Shown here piece after piece: positions 23,300 through 34,057 of a stretch of DNA of 64,000 bases. The DNA lies in contig OY740766.1 of assembly GCA_963513935.1 (NCBI GenBank), positions 3,378,001 through 3,442,000 of the forward strand, read 5' to 3'. A program made the translations under genes and the position numbers. Source of the DNA: Aphrophora alni. Taxonomy: Eukaryota; Arthropoda; Insecta; Hemiptera; Aphrophoridae. Within the stretch, counting starts at the first letter, position 1. Every line of letters begins with the position of its first letter. The notes below the pieces were generated by a model. The model searched no databases, was not told the DNA's origin, and was given only the letters and a program-made list of their open reading frames with translations.

Positions 23300-23975
23300 A
23301 TAATGGTGTAAATGAGCCCAATTTAGCTACTTTGGAGTGGTTTAGAGGTCGCTGATCTCAAATATGATGTTAAAAATCACCACCCCCCCCCCCTTGGACC
23401 AACATCCTTAGGGCAAGACGGCTAGCTCTATGTCATCTCCAGGAGTCTTCTGAAATGCATTGAAAATGAATCTATAATCTGTATTCGGGGTGCTGATCAT
23501 GAATATGCCATTGGCAACCCTTCCTTGAGCACCTGGTGTAATGAGCATACTTGTTATCAACATCGTCCCTGGGAATTTGCGACAAGAGTTCTGGGGATGA
23601 TGTTGATAATCAGGGGCTCTGGGAAAGGTTGCCAATGGTATATATATTCGCAATCAGCACCCCAAAAAACCCCCAAGTGGCAAGTTTTGATTGCTTTTCG
23701 ATACAATTACAATAAAACTTCTGGGGATGATGCTGATAATCAGGGAGCCCAAAGCACCAGGTGCTCAGGAGAGGGGCATATTCACAATCATAGCCCTGAA
23801 AACTCCTGTGTACCGATTCGCGATTCATTTTTCAATGCAATTCAAGAAAATTCCTGGAGATGATGTAGGCATAAGCCGTCCTGACCTCCAAGTCTACGGG
23901 GGGGGTGATTTTGATGTCATATTCGGAATCAGCGACCCATAAAACCCCTGAATAGCTAAATTTAGGCCATTATCT
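23300..23975. mobile_element. ~670-bp MITE with ~75-bp inverted ends and internal repeats
   Basis: The sequence at about 23310-23390 (AATTTAGCTA ... GGTCGCTGAT ... AATATGATGT ... AATCACC) recurs inverted at about 23890-23968, including the poly-C/poly-G run at the inner edge of each arm. Weaker similarity may extend outward to about 23230 and 24030. Inside, a CTGGGGATGATG(T/C)TGATAATCAGGG unit occurs twice directly (about 23591 and 23721), with related shorter phrases. Several overlapping open frames arise here only because the element is GC-richer than its surroundings. Confidence 0.75.
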
Positions 23976-24264
23976 TTACATTAAGTAATTTTTATAAAAG
24001 CACATTTTATTGCCAAAATACGCTTACAATACAAATTTGACTATATTAGTCCACATGTTTTAGTGGTTAAAAGTTTTAATTTTGTAGTATCTTTTTTAAA
24101 GTTGATTGTTGTATTTTTTTAACAGTACTTTCACTATGTTCAGTGAAAAAAACGAAATTTCATAGTTGAGTTTAAAAAAAATCTTGCTTCAATTATTCTT
24201 AAGGGTTTTAAAAGAGGTTAATGCTTGTAGTATTTGCCACGGTGTGACAACTATTGCTTTACAA

Positions 24265-24370
24265 ACTAGTTTTGTTATTGTAGCTCATGTACCACTGAGG
24301 GTGGAGACTTTGTTGTTGAAACAGGGGTAATTTTTGTGAGATCTTGTGTTCAAGTTTTTTTATCTAATAT
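24265..24370 (+). mobile_element. Single-arm copy of the 57.2-kb palindromic repeat
   Basis: Shares TTATTGTAGCTCATGTA, CTGAGGGTGGAGACTTTG, GTTGTTGAAAC and TTGTGTTCAAGTTTT with the arms of 57166-57370. The CTGAGGG - hairpin - GAAAC motif is at 24295-24322. It lies in effete intron 5. Confidence 0.75.
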
Positions 24371-24998
24371 TATCTCACAAGTCAAGCTCATTATTTATTT
24401 ATATACCATTTGTGTAAGGTAAGGTGTTTAAAGTTAGGTTTGTTTAGTTATTTAATATCACATAAAGGCCTTGACTTTGTATGTATGTAATCACATGCTA
24501 TTTATATTCATTTTCTTCTAAATTATTAGTTTCCAACATTTTAAATCTTTTTAATTGTCATTTATAAACCTTTTTATACAACATATGTTCTTCATATCAA
24601 CAAGTAAATAGAATGTTTTAATTTTTACTTTTCATATTTTCTTTTGAAATTGTACATCCATTATACTTGTCAAATGAAAATGTATTTACAATTGAAGTGT
24701 ATTGCTTTATACGATTTTCTTCTATATATTATATAATTAAATACATTTTTAACCTAATTTAAAAAAATACAATTTTTACTGGAATTTGTAAAAGTATTAT
24801 TCCAAATAAAAAATAACGAGTAATATAATCATTTTATTATGAATGTTATGATTGAAAACATTTGATTTTATTGTAGTATATTTCTTATAATGCAGAATCT
24901 TTTAAACGTATTATTTTGACTGAAAACCTTTTGACATTCAAGTCTGCAATATAGATAGTAATAATTACTAATTAAAAATAAGTAAGCCTATATGATGA

Positions 24999-25157
<159 letters not shown>

Positions 25158-25894
25158 TGATTCGGCTACCCAGTTTAATGCCCACGTTTATATTTAGTGA
25201 ACAAAAAATGTCAAAATTGTTAAATTTTTTATTAAACCAAACATTTCAATCATGAGTCATGATTTTAATTTTCGTGGGTGGAATGGTGGGAGTGTTTAAT
25301 TTCCATCGGGTTTTCTCAGAAGGAAAATCTCTTTGCCGCCAACCATCTTTTTATGTTTTGTTCTAAAAACTGTAAAATCCGAAAAATGGAGGTTTTGGCT
25401 TCGAGAAAATCTGTTTTGGACATAATTTTACACTATATATATAATATATTATTAAATCAGGTCCTTCAATTTGACCCAGAGCTGTAAAAAATAATAATTT
25501 GGTTTATTTATAGCTCTATGATTCTTCATAAGGATCAGTGCTCTTTGCTTGCTCAATAACTTAAGAGCATAAAATTAAGTGCAGGAATGAATTGAAAGAT
25601 TTGTTTCTGTAATTAAAATTAAAAGGGTTCATTTTAAATAGGTAATATTATTATTTATTATTTTAATGTTGGTTCAGGTCGAACTTGTTTCCCTTCCCCC
25701 CCCCCCTTTTTACAAACAGCTTCTAAAGTGCATTTCTTATGAACAATTTATAAATTTGTTTAATCTTCAATATATTCTCAATATCCCTCTAAATTTATTA
25801 GGAGAACTTGTGAAAAGGGGAATTATTTTGTGTGTTTAAAGAAAAACTAAATAATTATTAATCTTTGTTAAAACTTTATACACACAAAAATAAA
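25158..25894 (+). other. eff: effete 3' UTR (extent uncertain)
   Basis: AT-rich sequence follows the stop codon. The first good polyadenylation signal I see in a plausible setting is AATAAA at 25889-25894; further AATAAA motifs lie at about 26812 and beyond, so longer UTRs are possible. A poly-C run lies at about 25697-25707. Confidence 0.4.
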
Positions 25895-27020
25895 ATATCT
25901 CTTGTAAAGGTTTGAGTAATTGTGTATTTTTTACCTGTACTTTTGTATATTCTCCAGACTCTTTCCAATCATATATGTAATATTATTATTGTATATTCTT
26001 AAATACACATGCATTTTAGGTGAAGTTTTGTTGTTTGTCTACGATGTCACTAATCCTCATAACCAAATAATATCTGGCTTTATATGTAAATTATAATGTA
26101 ATAATATTCTTTACAATACTCTTCCAAATTGCAGTCCATATCCTGTAACCTACATGGTGTATAAAATAACTTCCTGGTATTGCCAAATGTAACTAATTGC
26201 AACTGAAGGACAAAACATTTTCTTTCGTAGTTTCCTGTTCCACAGTCAACCACTCCCTTGCCATTACCATCCCATTCCAGGCCATTTTTTAAAGACGTTA
26301 ATATCTGGTGATGTGAAATGGAAGAGCTGCAAGTTTCATCATCTTCAATGTTTTTCCTTTCTTGTTATTTGGTACGTTTGATTTTTTACTTCTTAGCTTT
26401 TCCATAATCAAATAATGCTAACAATCTGATGCTTCGGGTATAAATTTCCTCTGGAATAGGATACAATGATTTTGGAGTAGATGTCTTGCTTATTGAAAAC
26501 TGTGTGGACTTCGAGAGCATTTTTTGCCAGGGTAAAGGATGAACGGTTCAGGGTCTTGTCAGCAGTTCTGTATGTTCCACTGAGTGAAATTGATAGAGAT
26601 AAACTTCAGTGACTATGTGTCTAGTCCTAATCATATGTTACAACCTGGTAGTATATGCTATGGTCATTGGAGGTTGCAAAGCTGCAGACTAGTGACTCCA
26701 TCTGGAAAATTAAAACTACTTTTATCCGAAGAGACTAAATTGCATCTTTCTTACATAAAGACGATTCAGTAGTTTTTTGAGTAACTAAAAGGGATTGTAC
26801 ACCAAGATTGTCAATAAAGTTAACTTATTACATGGTTTGGATAGGGCTTTTTTGACTTTAAAAAAATATTGATTTTTGAAGTAAATTCTCCTTTAAGGCC
26901 GGTGCGGAATTTTTGTGGTTCAATGAAATCGAATTTGAGAGGAACGAAAAAATAAAATGAGGTGAGCAACAAAAAAGTTAACGAAAATAAGAAATTGTTG
27001 TGTAATGATAATTCATGTGC
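25895..27020. other. Downstream region of effete
   Basis: It contains the second copy of the 20.1-kb repeat (26553-26663) and otherwise no gene. Short open frames at 26584-26772 (plus) and 26820-27023 (minus) overlap repeats and have no motif. Confidence 0.4.
26553..26663 (+). repeat. Dispersed repeat, copy 2
   Basis: Partner of 20099-20213, same orientation, roughly three quarters identical by eye. Confidence 0.6.
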
Positions 27021-27258
27021 CAAAATACACTAAGCTATAACTTTCTTAGTTAAAATCATTTATACATTACAGTGTGAGATATGTTGCTGCCATGTAGCAA
27101 AATAAACTAATTTATAACTTTATCAGTTAAAAATATTTTTAATGTATGTGATGTGTTGCTGCCAGTACAAAAATAAACTAAGCAAAAACTTTCTCATTTG
27201 TTTAGTTGAAACCATTTTTAATGTATGTGATATGCTATATACCAAAATAAACTTTTAT
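27021..27258 (+). repeat. Tandem repeat, ~75-bp unit, three copies and a stub
   Basis: Units start with CAAAATAMACTAA at 27021, 27098, 27168 and 27243. They contain ACTTTMTCAGTT, TTTTTAATGTATGTGAT and TGTTGCTGCCA phrases. Copies are diverged. Confidence 0.8.
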
Positions 27259-29137
27259 ACGCACACTGGAGTGAAAAAAAATTAGTAACCGTGTGAATAA
27301 TCTCACTGATACCGCTGGGGTCGATAAGCGCGACATTCCTAAAATTTCTAGCTGTAGTAAGTGTGTATACGTGTAGTAAACCTGTGTATCTATGAGAAAG
27401 CTTCTATTTTACGAAGTTTCATTTCTAGCATGTGTAGGGGCTTACACACCAGTTTTTTTTTTTTTTTTTTGCTATTTTAAGATTAGTAAGATAATTTTTG
27501 GTTCATATGAACTTTATGATTTTGTCACCTTTGAACATATATAATCCTTAAAATTAATATTTCTAGCTTGGCTATGTTTTAGATATTTCCAAATTTAATA
27601 AGGGATAATAAATACAGAGATAAATTTGAGTTTTAAATTTATCCTTTTTTTTATGTAAAGTTAAATACATGACATGCTTTAGATCTTTATTTATAAAAAC
27701 TTTTGCACATGCATACTTACATAAAAATCTATTATGATATCTTTAAAGGTATTACTTATTAGGTTTTTGGCTATCTAAATATATTTCTGTACAATTCTAT
27801 TATTTGTTTAACATGTTTCTTTCAAAAGATAATATGCATTTGCAAATTCTAAAGAAAATTTGTGTATCCTTTTAAATAGTATCTTACATGTATTTTATAT
27901 TATTCTATTTACTTATGAAATTAATGTCCGTTTTGTTCTTTTCTTATATTTAAATAATGTAGACACAATTCTTCTAAAAACACTTTATATAAAAAAAGCA
28001 CACTTATTAAAAAAGAAAAATACAAAAGCAGTTATATATTATATAATACTTATATTTTTTATATTTTATTAAAAATTTTCTTTTGACTTATTTTACAAAA
28101 CGTATACAAATCACTTAAGATGCACTTATTTCCTTTTAATTTACACCTTTGTTTTCTTTTCTTTTAATAAAATTTTAATGTTTATCATTCTGCTTTCTGG
28201 ACTTCGATGAATCACCAGGTCCATCTTTTCTCTTCTTTTCACATTTTAAAATTTCTTTATTCATATTGGTTGAAATGGTCACGTGAGTTATTTAGTTTTG
28301 CACTAACATCTGCACATTATGTGAGACCAATTTATTGATATTTGATTATTTTAACCTTGAGTTTGCTGGATACGATGGTCTGGGAGGTGTAGTTTTACTT
28401 TATTTTTCTCATGATTTTGCTTACGGCTTACACTCCCGCACTTAGAGTGATATCGTACCATCGATTTTCGTTCAAAGTTAGTTTCATAAAAATCAGTCCA
28501 CATGTTCTTGTGCTACTTGCTAGTTATATTATTTTATGATTTTTATTTATTTATTTTCTATCGTGATTAAATATTGTTTTTAATATTATTAGTTAATGCA
28601 TGTGTTGAAAATGTAATGTGTTTGACTGTTTAGGTTTATGTACAGGCGAAATTGATTATGAGATTTGATCATAATCTAAAATCGAAATAGAGGCTTTATT
28701 TGTTACAATGTAAATATGCCATTACGATTCTAAGAATGTTAAGCGCTATAATTCTCAGAACCAGAAGTGCTTATGTTATATTGAGTGACCATGTTAGTCA
28801 GGATAAGGTTTTGGACTATGTTATCAGTGTTGTGTTATCAGTTAGCTGTTTATGTAAGCGTTATCACAGGCATTCTTTGATGTTGGCAGAATGGTTTTGG
28901 AATGTATGTTTTCATTGTATTAGCATTGTTCATGTTCTCAATGTTTAAGTGTGCGATGATTTAGGATGATTTAGTATTCCTTACGTGCTAAATTTAGTTT
29001 AGTTTTATTTTAGATGGTTTGGTTTGTGGATTTTGTTTGTGTTAATTTTAAGTTGAGTGGTTTTATGGGATAAGTTTGTGACAAATTATTTTTCTGATTC
29101 CTTATAATTAGATTATTTTGAAACAATATCTCTTAAG
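27259..29137. other. AT-rich non-coding DNA
   Basis: No gene is seen. There is a T-run at 27453-27470. Short open frames at 27860-28072 and 28700-28948 are compositionally like random AT-rich DNA. Confidence 0.4.
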
Positions 29138-29597
29138 CATAGGCTTACCTATCTTGGGTGCCGTGGCAACCCCAAAAAACTTTGAACAGAGCGCCAGAAT
29201 TTGAAAAAAAACAAAGTTTGGACAAAAGCAAGAAAAAATTTAAAAACAGAAAATGTGAAAATTTCGGTGATCATCGATACTTCTTTCTATAAAAATTTTC
29301 GATTTAACATTTTAAGATGCAACCTTTGTTTCTTAATATTTTATTCGTTTGTAAAAAAATATGGATCGTAACAAAGTTATAAACAATTAAGTACTAAATC
29401 AACAAACTACAATGTCATTTTTCTATTTTGGTAAAGATTGGATCAAATTTTTATGATCAATTTTAACTTTCTTTATTTTTTATTTTTCGTGCTTTCCGTG
29501 TACAAAGAAGTCTCCAATTTTGGCGAAGGTTGGATCAAATTTCAGATTTTTATAATTGATTTTTAATGTTTCTGTTTTCTATTTTTGTGTGTGTTTT

Positions 29598-29760
29598 TAC
29601 CGACTTCAAAAAAGGAGAAGGTTCTGTATTCGACTTGAATTTTTTTTATGTATGTCCGCATATATTTCTGGAACGGCTTAACCGATTTCATTGGGGGTGG
29701 TCTCATTTGAAAAGGTATGGTCCCATTTCATTACTGATTTGATTGAGCCAGTAGTTGCAA
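29598..29760 (+). repeat. Copy of a widespread insect repeat (CCGACTTCAAAAAAGGAG type)
   Basis: Begins ACCGACTTCAAAAAAGGAG, followed by TTTTTTATGTATGT and GGAACGGCTTAACCGATTTC. I know this phrase order from many insect genomes as a dispersed repeat of uncertain origin. Confidence 0.5.
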
Positions 29761-30037
29761 AATAAAAAAAAATGCCAAAATGGCGCCTAATTGACACAGG
29801 CTAGTTGGAAATGTTTTTATTTAATATTGATAAAATTACATTTGAATACATTGCAAGCATATCATTCTTTTTGATTTCAAATACAATGTTTTTTTAGCAG
29901 ACGATATGTGAAATCAATGCATGTGAACATCACGTTCGTATTTTTCACAAAACCTCCTGGGACAATTACTTCATAATTAGTCTACTCAGTGAGAGACTTA
30001 GGCGTAAAAAAATCTAAAATGATTATTAATATTTGTC

Positions 30038-30120
30038 ATAGAATAAAACTCGAACACAAGATCTCATAAAAACAAAGCCGCCATCCTCTGTGATGCATGA
30101 GCTACAATAACTAAACTATA
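30038..30120 (-). mobile_element. Broken copy of the 57.2-kb palindromic repeat
   Basis: Shares TAGAATAAAACTCGAACACAA, GCCGCCATCCTC and GAGCTACAATAACTAAACTA with 57166-57370, but the part containing the GAAACGCG motif is deleted. It lies next to the hAT segment below. Confidence 0.75.
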
Positions 30121-30199
30121 TCAAGTTCTATTTTAGAATTATTGGCGTCAAACAGTTTAATATAGATATGAAATTGCCATTTAACAATCATACCTAGAT

Positions 30200-31170
30200 T
30201 ATCATCTGGTGGGACATAGCCTTTTTAGAATCTTATTAACAGTACACGGTTCATTAGAAGTTTCTCGTAAAGCTTCCCATCTCTGCAAACTTTCACTAAA
30301 GTACATATATATTTGATTCATTAAAAACCATAATTTCTGTGATATCATTTACAAAATCGTTAAGCGCTAAGTTTAAGTTATGGGAATCACAATGCACGTA
30401 GTCTGCATTCTGTGATAATTGTTTCATTCTGGATTGAATACCAGAGTATGTACCACTCATTACTGCTGCACCACTGTATTTTTGACACCTGCATTTTTAA
30501 ACTGAAATATTATTATTTTCTAAGAAATTGCAAACATCACCACTCATTTCCTCGGGTTGTTGTTCGATGAGAGCCATAAACCCCAAGATTGATTCTGTAA
30601 CTTCTAATTTGTTTTCAACTAACACATGCCTTTTAACTATTGACATTTGGTCTGTTAACAATTCATATGTCTTGAGTTGTATCTAAGATTAAAGAGAAAA
30701 AAAGTTTCATACCATCAAGAACGTACTTTGAAGCCAACGCAAGCATCTCGTTTTTGGTTGTGGTGGTAAATACTTTATTTTACTTTGGTCATCTTCTAAA
30801 TGAGTCTAAGAGAGGATTGTATTCTGATAATAATTCAATTATGTTTTATAGTTCCCTGAACTACTATCAACATTGTTAATGTCTTCATGGCGATGCCCTC
30901 TAAATGGTAAATTACAAGTAGACATAGCTATTATTACAAACCTACAAAATTCTCTTAAGAATCTCAATCCATTTGGCTGTGTTTTTTTCTCAGTGACTTA
31001 ACATTGTGCTTATTTTTCAAGGTTTTATATGTTAGACATGCGTTTGCAATATTTCGTGTTCTTTTGATTTTTTTTGCCAACCTTTGCCAGTCCCTTATTG
31101 CACCAGGCGTTCTTAAAACATGGATCAGTCCTGTTAACAAATAACCAACACCGTTGACAGTAAATCCCAT
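30200..31170 (-). pseudogene. hAT transposase (ZMYM1/DUF4371 type), N-terminal and central part
   Basis: Read downward on the minus strand, 31170-30964 is an open Lys/His-rich segment where a TTF/BED-like zinc finger would lie. Then, across frameshifts, come blocks resembling FRGHRHEDINN (about 30890), LNYYQNTILS, TYELLTDQMSIVKRHVLVE (about 30660), ESILGFMALIEQQPEEM (about 30590), CRCQKYSGAAVMSGTYSGIQ (about 30470) and NADYVHCDSHNLNLALND (about 30400). The CxGxxYDGAxxMSGxYxGxQ and HCxxHxLNLxL blocks are diagnostic of this hAT group. The final dimerisation domain is absent here. Stops show it is inactive. Confidence 0.82.
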
Positions 31171-33039
31171 TTAATGAAGGTGAGTAACAGAATCATAATC
31201 TCTTTAGTTTTTTACCTATTTTGATTTTTATGTAATAAAAATTACTGCTAAAAGATTGCTTGCTCACTGGGTCTATCAGAAACGGTCCTTGATGTCTGCA
31301 TAGTATAGAACTCGATACAAAAGTTTTCTCTTCATTTTTTAAAGGCTCGTCTCTATTGTAATTACCTATGTAAGTTTTGAACAAACCTAATTTGGTCTCA
31401 CAATTTATACCGGTCTCATGAATTATGTATTAACAATGCAGTTACTATTGTCAAAACTTAATGTTATTTGTCCTGTTGGTTACAGTAACAAAGCATCAGC
31501 TGACTCCACTAGGACCTGCTCTTGACCACATTCACTTTGATCACTACAAGTTACTGTGAGGTAGAAATATAATTATTAATTTGAAAAAGAAATCGATTTT
31601 AGAATGATTTTTAGCCCTTCATCTTATTTTTTTAGTTTTCGATATCCCGCACTAAGTTTTTTAGACATTTTGGATAAAACTGGCTGTGCATTTTGATTCA
31701 ATATTATTACAATTTCATAATCGTCTACAAATTGAAACAAAATTTAATATGGCACTATCTAACATGACACAAGATTAGAGATCTGGACTTTACCACTCAA
31801 GGTACTCAAACAGAAGACTATCAATGCTGGGTTGCGACGTTACAATGAAACAGAATTGTAAGCAACACAACGCTAACCAACTCGCCTTGACACTGTTAAT
31901 GTGCATTTTAGTCAGAGAAGAGAAAGATACCCTAGATAAAAGAGAAACCTCCGCCTTCCACAATTCAAATCACCCCTTTGAAACCGACTGATGTTTAAAT
32001 TATGGTTTTAAGCCTAAAGCAGCTGTACAAAGTGTATTACTGTACAGTTCACAATTCAAAAATATAACAAACATGTTTTATTTATACTATAAATACCTTG
32101 GTAGGTTGTCTCCAGTCAGTTTTCTTTGTAGACTTAGCAGTATAGTACAGCTTTTAACTTGGAATAAATTAATAGGTTTTGTGTTAGACTCTCCTTTATT
32201 GATTTGTTCTAAAGTGTTCAGTCTCTTCTCCATTGACAACAACCCGTTTTCATTTTCCACTCAATTTTACTGTAGTACTGTAGACTTATATAAGAAAGAG
32301 GACATTAAAAACACGAAACGCTGAAAACTGAAATTTACTGTACTCTACGCTGTGTCTTCAGCATGCCATGAACTCAACTGAACAAACAGTATTCAATATT
32401 GTGCAATACGCAAAAACATATCGTAAATAAATATACTGTGTCAGCGACTTGTATATACTTGTTGATGAGTCACAAGCCAAGCGGTGGCTTATTGACCCGA
32501 GCTTGTTACTAAAAGTGATATTATTCCATTAATTTGAGTTCAATCTTCTGCCAATCCTAGCATTTTCTTATTATTTATATTTGTCGATGTGTTTAGAGAT
32601 CCTCTATCTTTGAGTTTTAGCCTACTTTAGTACTTAGTTGAGTACTACCTAAAAGTAGTCTTGAAAATGGAGGAACTCCGAAATGTGTCTACAAATGTAA
32701 ATAATAAGAAAATAATTCTACGATTGGCAGAAGATTGGATTGAAATTAATTATGTAGATCCTAACACATATAATAATGATATTATTCTACTTAAAACAAA
32801 TACTAGACTTTTCTATTTAATTAAAATATCACTACTAGACATAATAGTTTCTGTGATATTTGGTCACACATCATCAAAGAAAATACCAAATTCTTCAGCA
32901 TCAGGAGTTGAGGATGAATTTTGTTCTTTACTATTTTCAAAGTAATTTTATTCTTGTTCATTGATATTTTGATGAAATTAACCGTTTTCTTGAGCCCTAA
33001 TTCTTGTACCAAGTAATAATTGTAAATGTCTAAATTAAA
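31171..33039. other. Spacer between hAT segments
   Basis: No firm gene. Open frames at 32661-32945 (plus, 94 codons, starting MKMEELRNVSTN) and 31193-31384 (minus) have no family I recognise. On the minus strand at about 32935-32860 the phrase NSSSTPDAEEFGIFFDD may be more hAT remnant. A possible terminal exon-like frame, TTACAG then TKHQLTPLGPALDHIHFDHY, lies at 31486-31559 and is listed under findings. Confidence 0.35.
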
Positions 33040-33960
33040 TTTCTAATAACTACCGGTATATTATTTATTGATTGATTTTCCTGGTATAAAAGGTCAAAAC
33101 AGTTGTCATCAAATGGATATGAAGCAACAACATTTGACATTACTTGAGCAAATTCAACCACCCTTACATTAAAAAATGTGATGGTCAGTGATAAAGTTCG
33201 GAAATGGTGGTAAATTGATTCATGCTTGTTGGGTCCTAAAACAATCAAAAACTGCCATACAAAACTAAAAGTGCAGCCACTTCAGTGTCCTTTAATTTGT
33301 CTCCAGCTAAATCCTTCTTTTTCCACAGATTGTACTATAAATCTAATTCTGTAGAGATACCACCCAACTCATAAAACTCCATGAAAGACTTGGCATTTTT
33401 TTTCCAAATCATTTGAAATCATTTTTAGCATATATGAAGGATGTAGATAGGTCAAGGCAAAAGCTGGTGTATTTTTGTGTGAAAATTTAACATTCAATGA
33501 TATAGTAAGAGAGTCAAGATATGGTATGATCATGGAGCGTCTATAGTATCTAATCGCAGTCTCAGATGATTAATAATTACTCCTGAGTTTTTCTTTTTGA
33601 GCGATTCGGGTACTGATAATTCAACCCTGGCTTTCTCTGCGATGGGATGAAATTTTTCAAGCAATTCATTAGAAACTTCATTAATTTCTTGTCATTCTTA
33701 CTTGATGACATCAAGGATTTGACTAATATGTTGTCTCACCATAATCAAATCCATATTTTTACCTTCTAAGACGTTTACAACGGGTTCCTAAATCGCAGAG
33801 TATTTTCCAATCATGACTAAACCTACGATAAACATTGGTTTAGTAACTGTTGAGTGCAGTTGGTAGGCAGATTTGCCTGGTTTCTTTCAACCGAGAGATA
33901 GTGCATTGACGATTTCATGGAAGCTTTCTGAATATTTTCTTATCTGTCATTAAATGTCTC
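33040..33960 (-). pseudogene. hAT transposase, C-terminal half, degenerate
   Basis: On the minus strand, from about 33800 downward, fragments read PVVNVLEGKNMDLIMVRQHI, ISQILDVIK, EINEVSNELLEKFHPIAEKA, then after frame changes YRRSMIIPYLDSLTISLN (about 33545-33490). This last block matches the YRxSxxIPxLDxxI block near the hAT C-terminus. IVLGPNKHESIYHHFRTLSL with FFNVRVVEFAQVM (33245-33130) may be the decayed dimerisation region. The order is as in ZMYM1-type hAT proteins, and stops are frequent. Because this C-terminal part lies upstream of the N-terminal part at 30.2-31.2 kb on the same strand, they are two copies or a rearranged one. Confidence 0.65.
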
Positions 33961-34057
33961 TCATAATTGTATGACCATTTAATTTTTTTCTTTTATGTTG
34001 CTTTTCTAGGGGGGGGGGGCGGCTGCACCCTCATGTGCCTCTCTGGGTAAGCCCATG

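Larger units (their letters stand above)
29138..34057 (-). mobile_element. Possible large degenerate hAT element
   Basis: The left edge CATAGGCTTACCTA...GGGTGCCG and the inverted right edge CATGGGCTTACCCA...GGGTGCAGCCG resemble each other and typical ends of ZMYM1-type hAT elements. The two hAT pseudogene segments lie between them. However, no 8-bp target duplication matches (CTCTTAAG versus AGTTGATT), and the protein segments are in the wrong order for one element. It may be a composite of two copies. Confidence 0.3.

Noticed and set aside
23408..23942. Several overlapping open frames of 70-110 codons on both strands
   Set aside because: They lie in the GC-richer MITE, share no protein motif and contain its repeated nucleotide units.
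32661..32945. 94-codon plus-strand frame MKMEELRNVSTN...
   Set aside because: No recognised family, AT-rich codons, and it is antisense to probable hAT remnants. Not called as a gene.
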